Source: Parabacteroides distasonis ATCC 8503
GTDB lineage: Bacteria; Bacteroidota; Bacteroidia; Bacteroidales; Tannerellaceae
Length of the DNA: 64,000 nucleotides
Assembly: GCF_000012845.1 (NCBI RefSeq)
Contig: NC_009615.1
Location: forward strand, 3,846,501 to 3,910,500
Direction of reading: 5' to 3'
The stretch's first letter is position 1. Every line of letters begins with the position of its first letter. Both the position numbers and the translations under genes were made by a program. The notes beneath the pieces were generated by a model. That model saw only the letters and a list, made by a program, of their open reading frames with translations, had not been told where the DNA came from and searched no databases. Below, in pieces: positions 63,725 to 64,000 of this stretch.

Positions 63725-64000
63725 TTATAACAATACCGTTTCCCAGCATTTCTTGAAGTAGCGCAAATCGAATTTCATAAGAGAGTGAGAGTCCGGTATA
63801 GACCTGTTTTTCAATAATCTATTCACGTGATGGGGCAAATCTTCAAAAGAAGTGCAGATTGTTTGCCCTGACATCACTAACAATTCTTCCATTCCACCTT
63901 TTCCACTTCCGATAACAGGAGTTCCACATAGCACGGCCTCATGAACTACACGATTCCAGCCTTCTTTGAACAGAGACATTGTTATGACAATATCAGAAGC
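63725..64000 (-). CDS. GT4-type glycosyltransferase, C-terminal part (cut by right edge)
   Basis: Only the last 91 codons are in the window; the frame is open to base 64000. 'SDIVITMSLFKEGWNRVVHEAVLCGTPVIGSGKGGMEELL' is the GT4 donor-binding E..GxPVIG pattern, with an EAxxxGxP-like centre. It is the upstream neighbour of the GT2 gene in the polysaccharide operon. Confidence 0.8.
   Translation of the reverse strand, partial: ASDIVITMSLFKEGWNRVVHEAVLCGTPVIGSGKGGMEELLVMSGQTICTSFEDLPHHVNRLLKNRSIPDSHSLMKFDLRYFKKCWETVLL

Overview
The window looks like chromosomal DNA of a Bacteroidales gut bacterium, most likely a Parabacteroides of the distasonis type. The evidence is a SusC/SusD pair next to a GH92 mannosidase, the succinate dehydrogenase/fumarate reductase trio of Bacteroidetes layout, many Bacteroides-type promoters (TAnnTTTG at -7, sometimes with TTG about 20 bp upstream), a tRNA without encoded CCA, and many lipoprotein signals. 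The species name is inferred from gene content only. No rRNA, CRISPR array, IS element or intact mobile element was seen.

Region by region. (1) 1-12.3 kb, minus strand: a glycan-use block with susC, susD, a GH92-PA14 lipoprotein and an alkaline phosphatase cut by the left edge, then a hexuronate operon kdgK-eda-uxaC. (2) 12.4-19.3 kb: a decayed AAA-ATPase-like gene, dusB, an orphan DNA-binding regulator, then a plus-strand U32 peptidase-thioesterase-dprA operon and tRNA-Leu(UAG). (3) 19.4-31.9 kb: an S41 protease, a secreted protein, parC, a beta-barrel protein, a Gfo/Idh/MocA oxidoreductase, glyS with an FKBP isomerase, and a LytTR regulator paired with a membrane protein. (4) 32-41.8 kb: a hybrid sensor kinase, a radical SAM plus glycosyltransferase pair, and the sdh/frd operon. 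(5) 41.9-51.2 kb: a TPR regulator, two 6-bladed propeller lipoproteins, and a BlaI/BlaR1-like regulatory unit mixed with TonB C-terminal domains. (6) 51.4-57.5 kb: a patatin-BamA phospholipase, a DUF2461 protein and several secreted proteins. (7) 57.5-64 kb: an AT-rich stretch, a broken KaiC-like ATPase gene, a SIR2-domain gene, manC and two glycosyltransferases, which form the 3' end of a surface-polysaccharide (capsule-type) operon entering from the right edge.

Two signals stand out. First, a short element occurs four times almost unchanged (near 18.9, 30.1, 35.3 and 38.1 kb) and once in a diverged form (near 13.1 kb), always on the minus strand. Each copy has its own -33/-7 promoter, a conserved body of about 80 nt and a hairpin with a GUGA loop, so it reads as a multicopy small RNA gene. 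Second, a SIR2-domain gene is translationally overlapped with manC in the capsule operon and runs, through a one-base frame break and an apparent deletion, into a double KaiC/RecA-like ATPase with a cysteine-rich insert. This looks like a damaged remnant of an anti-phage type system.

Other structure outside the genes: a 15-bp dyad overlaps the -7 box of both the tonB-like gene and blaI and is a likely BlaI operator; a possible pseudoknotted leader precedes glyS; and several intergenic regions are built from runs of short hairpins whose stem words differ from site to site.
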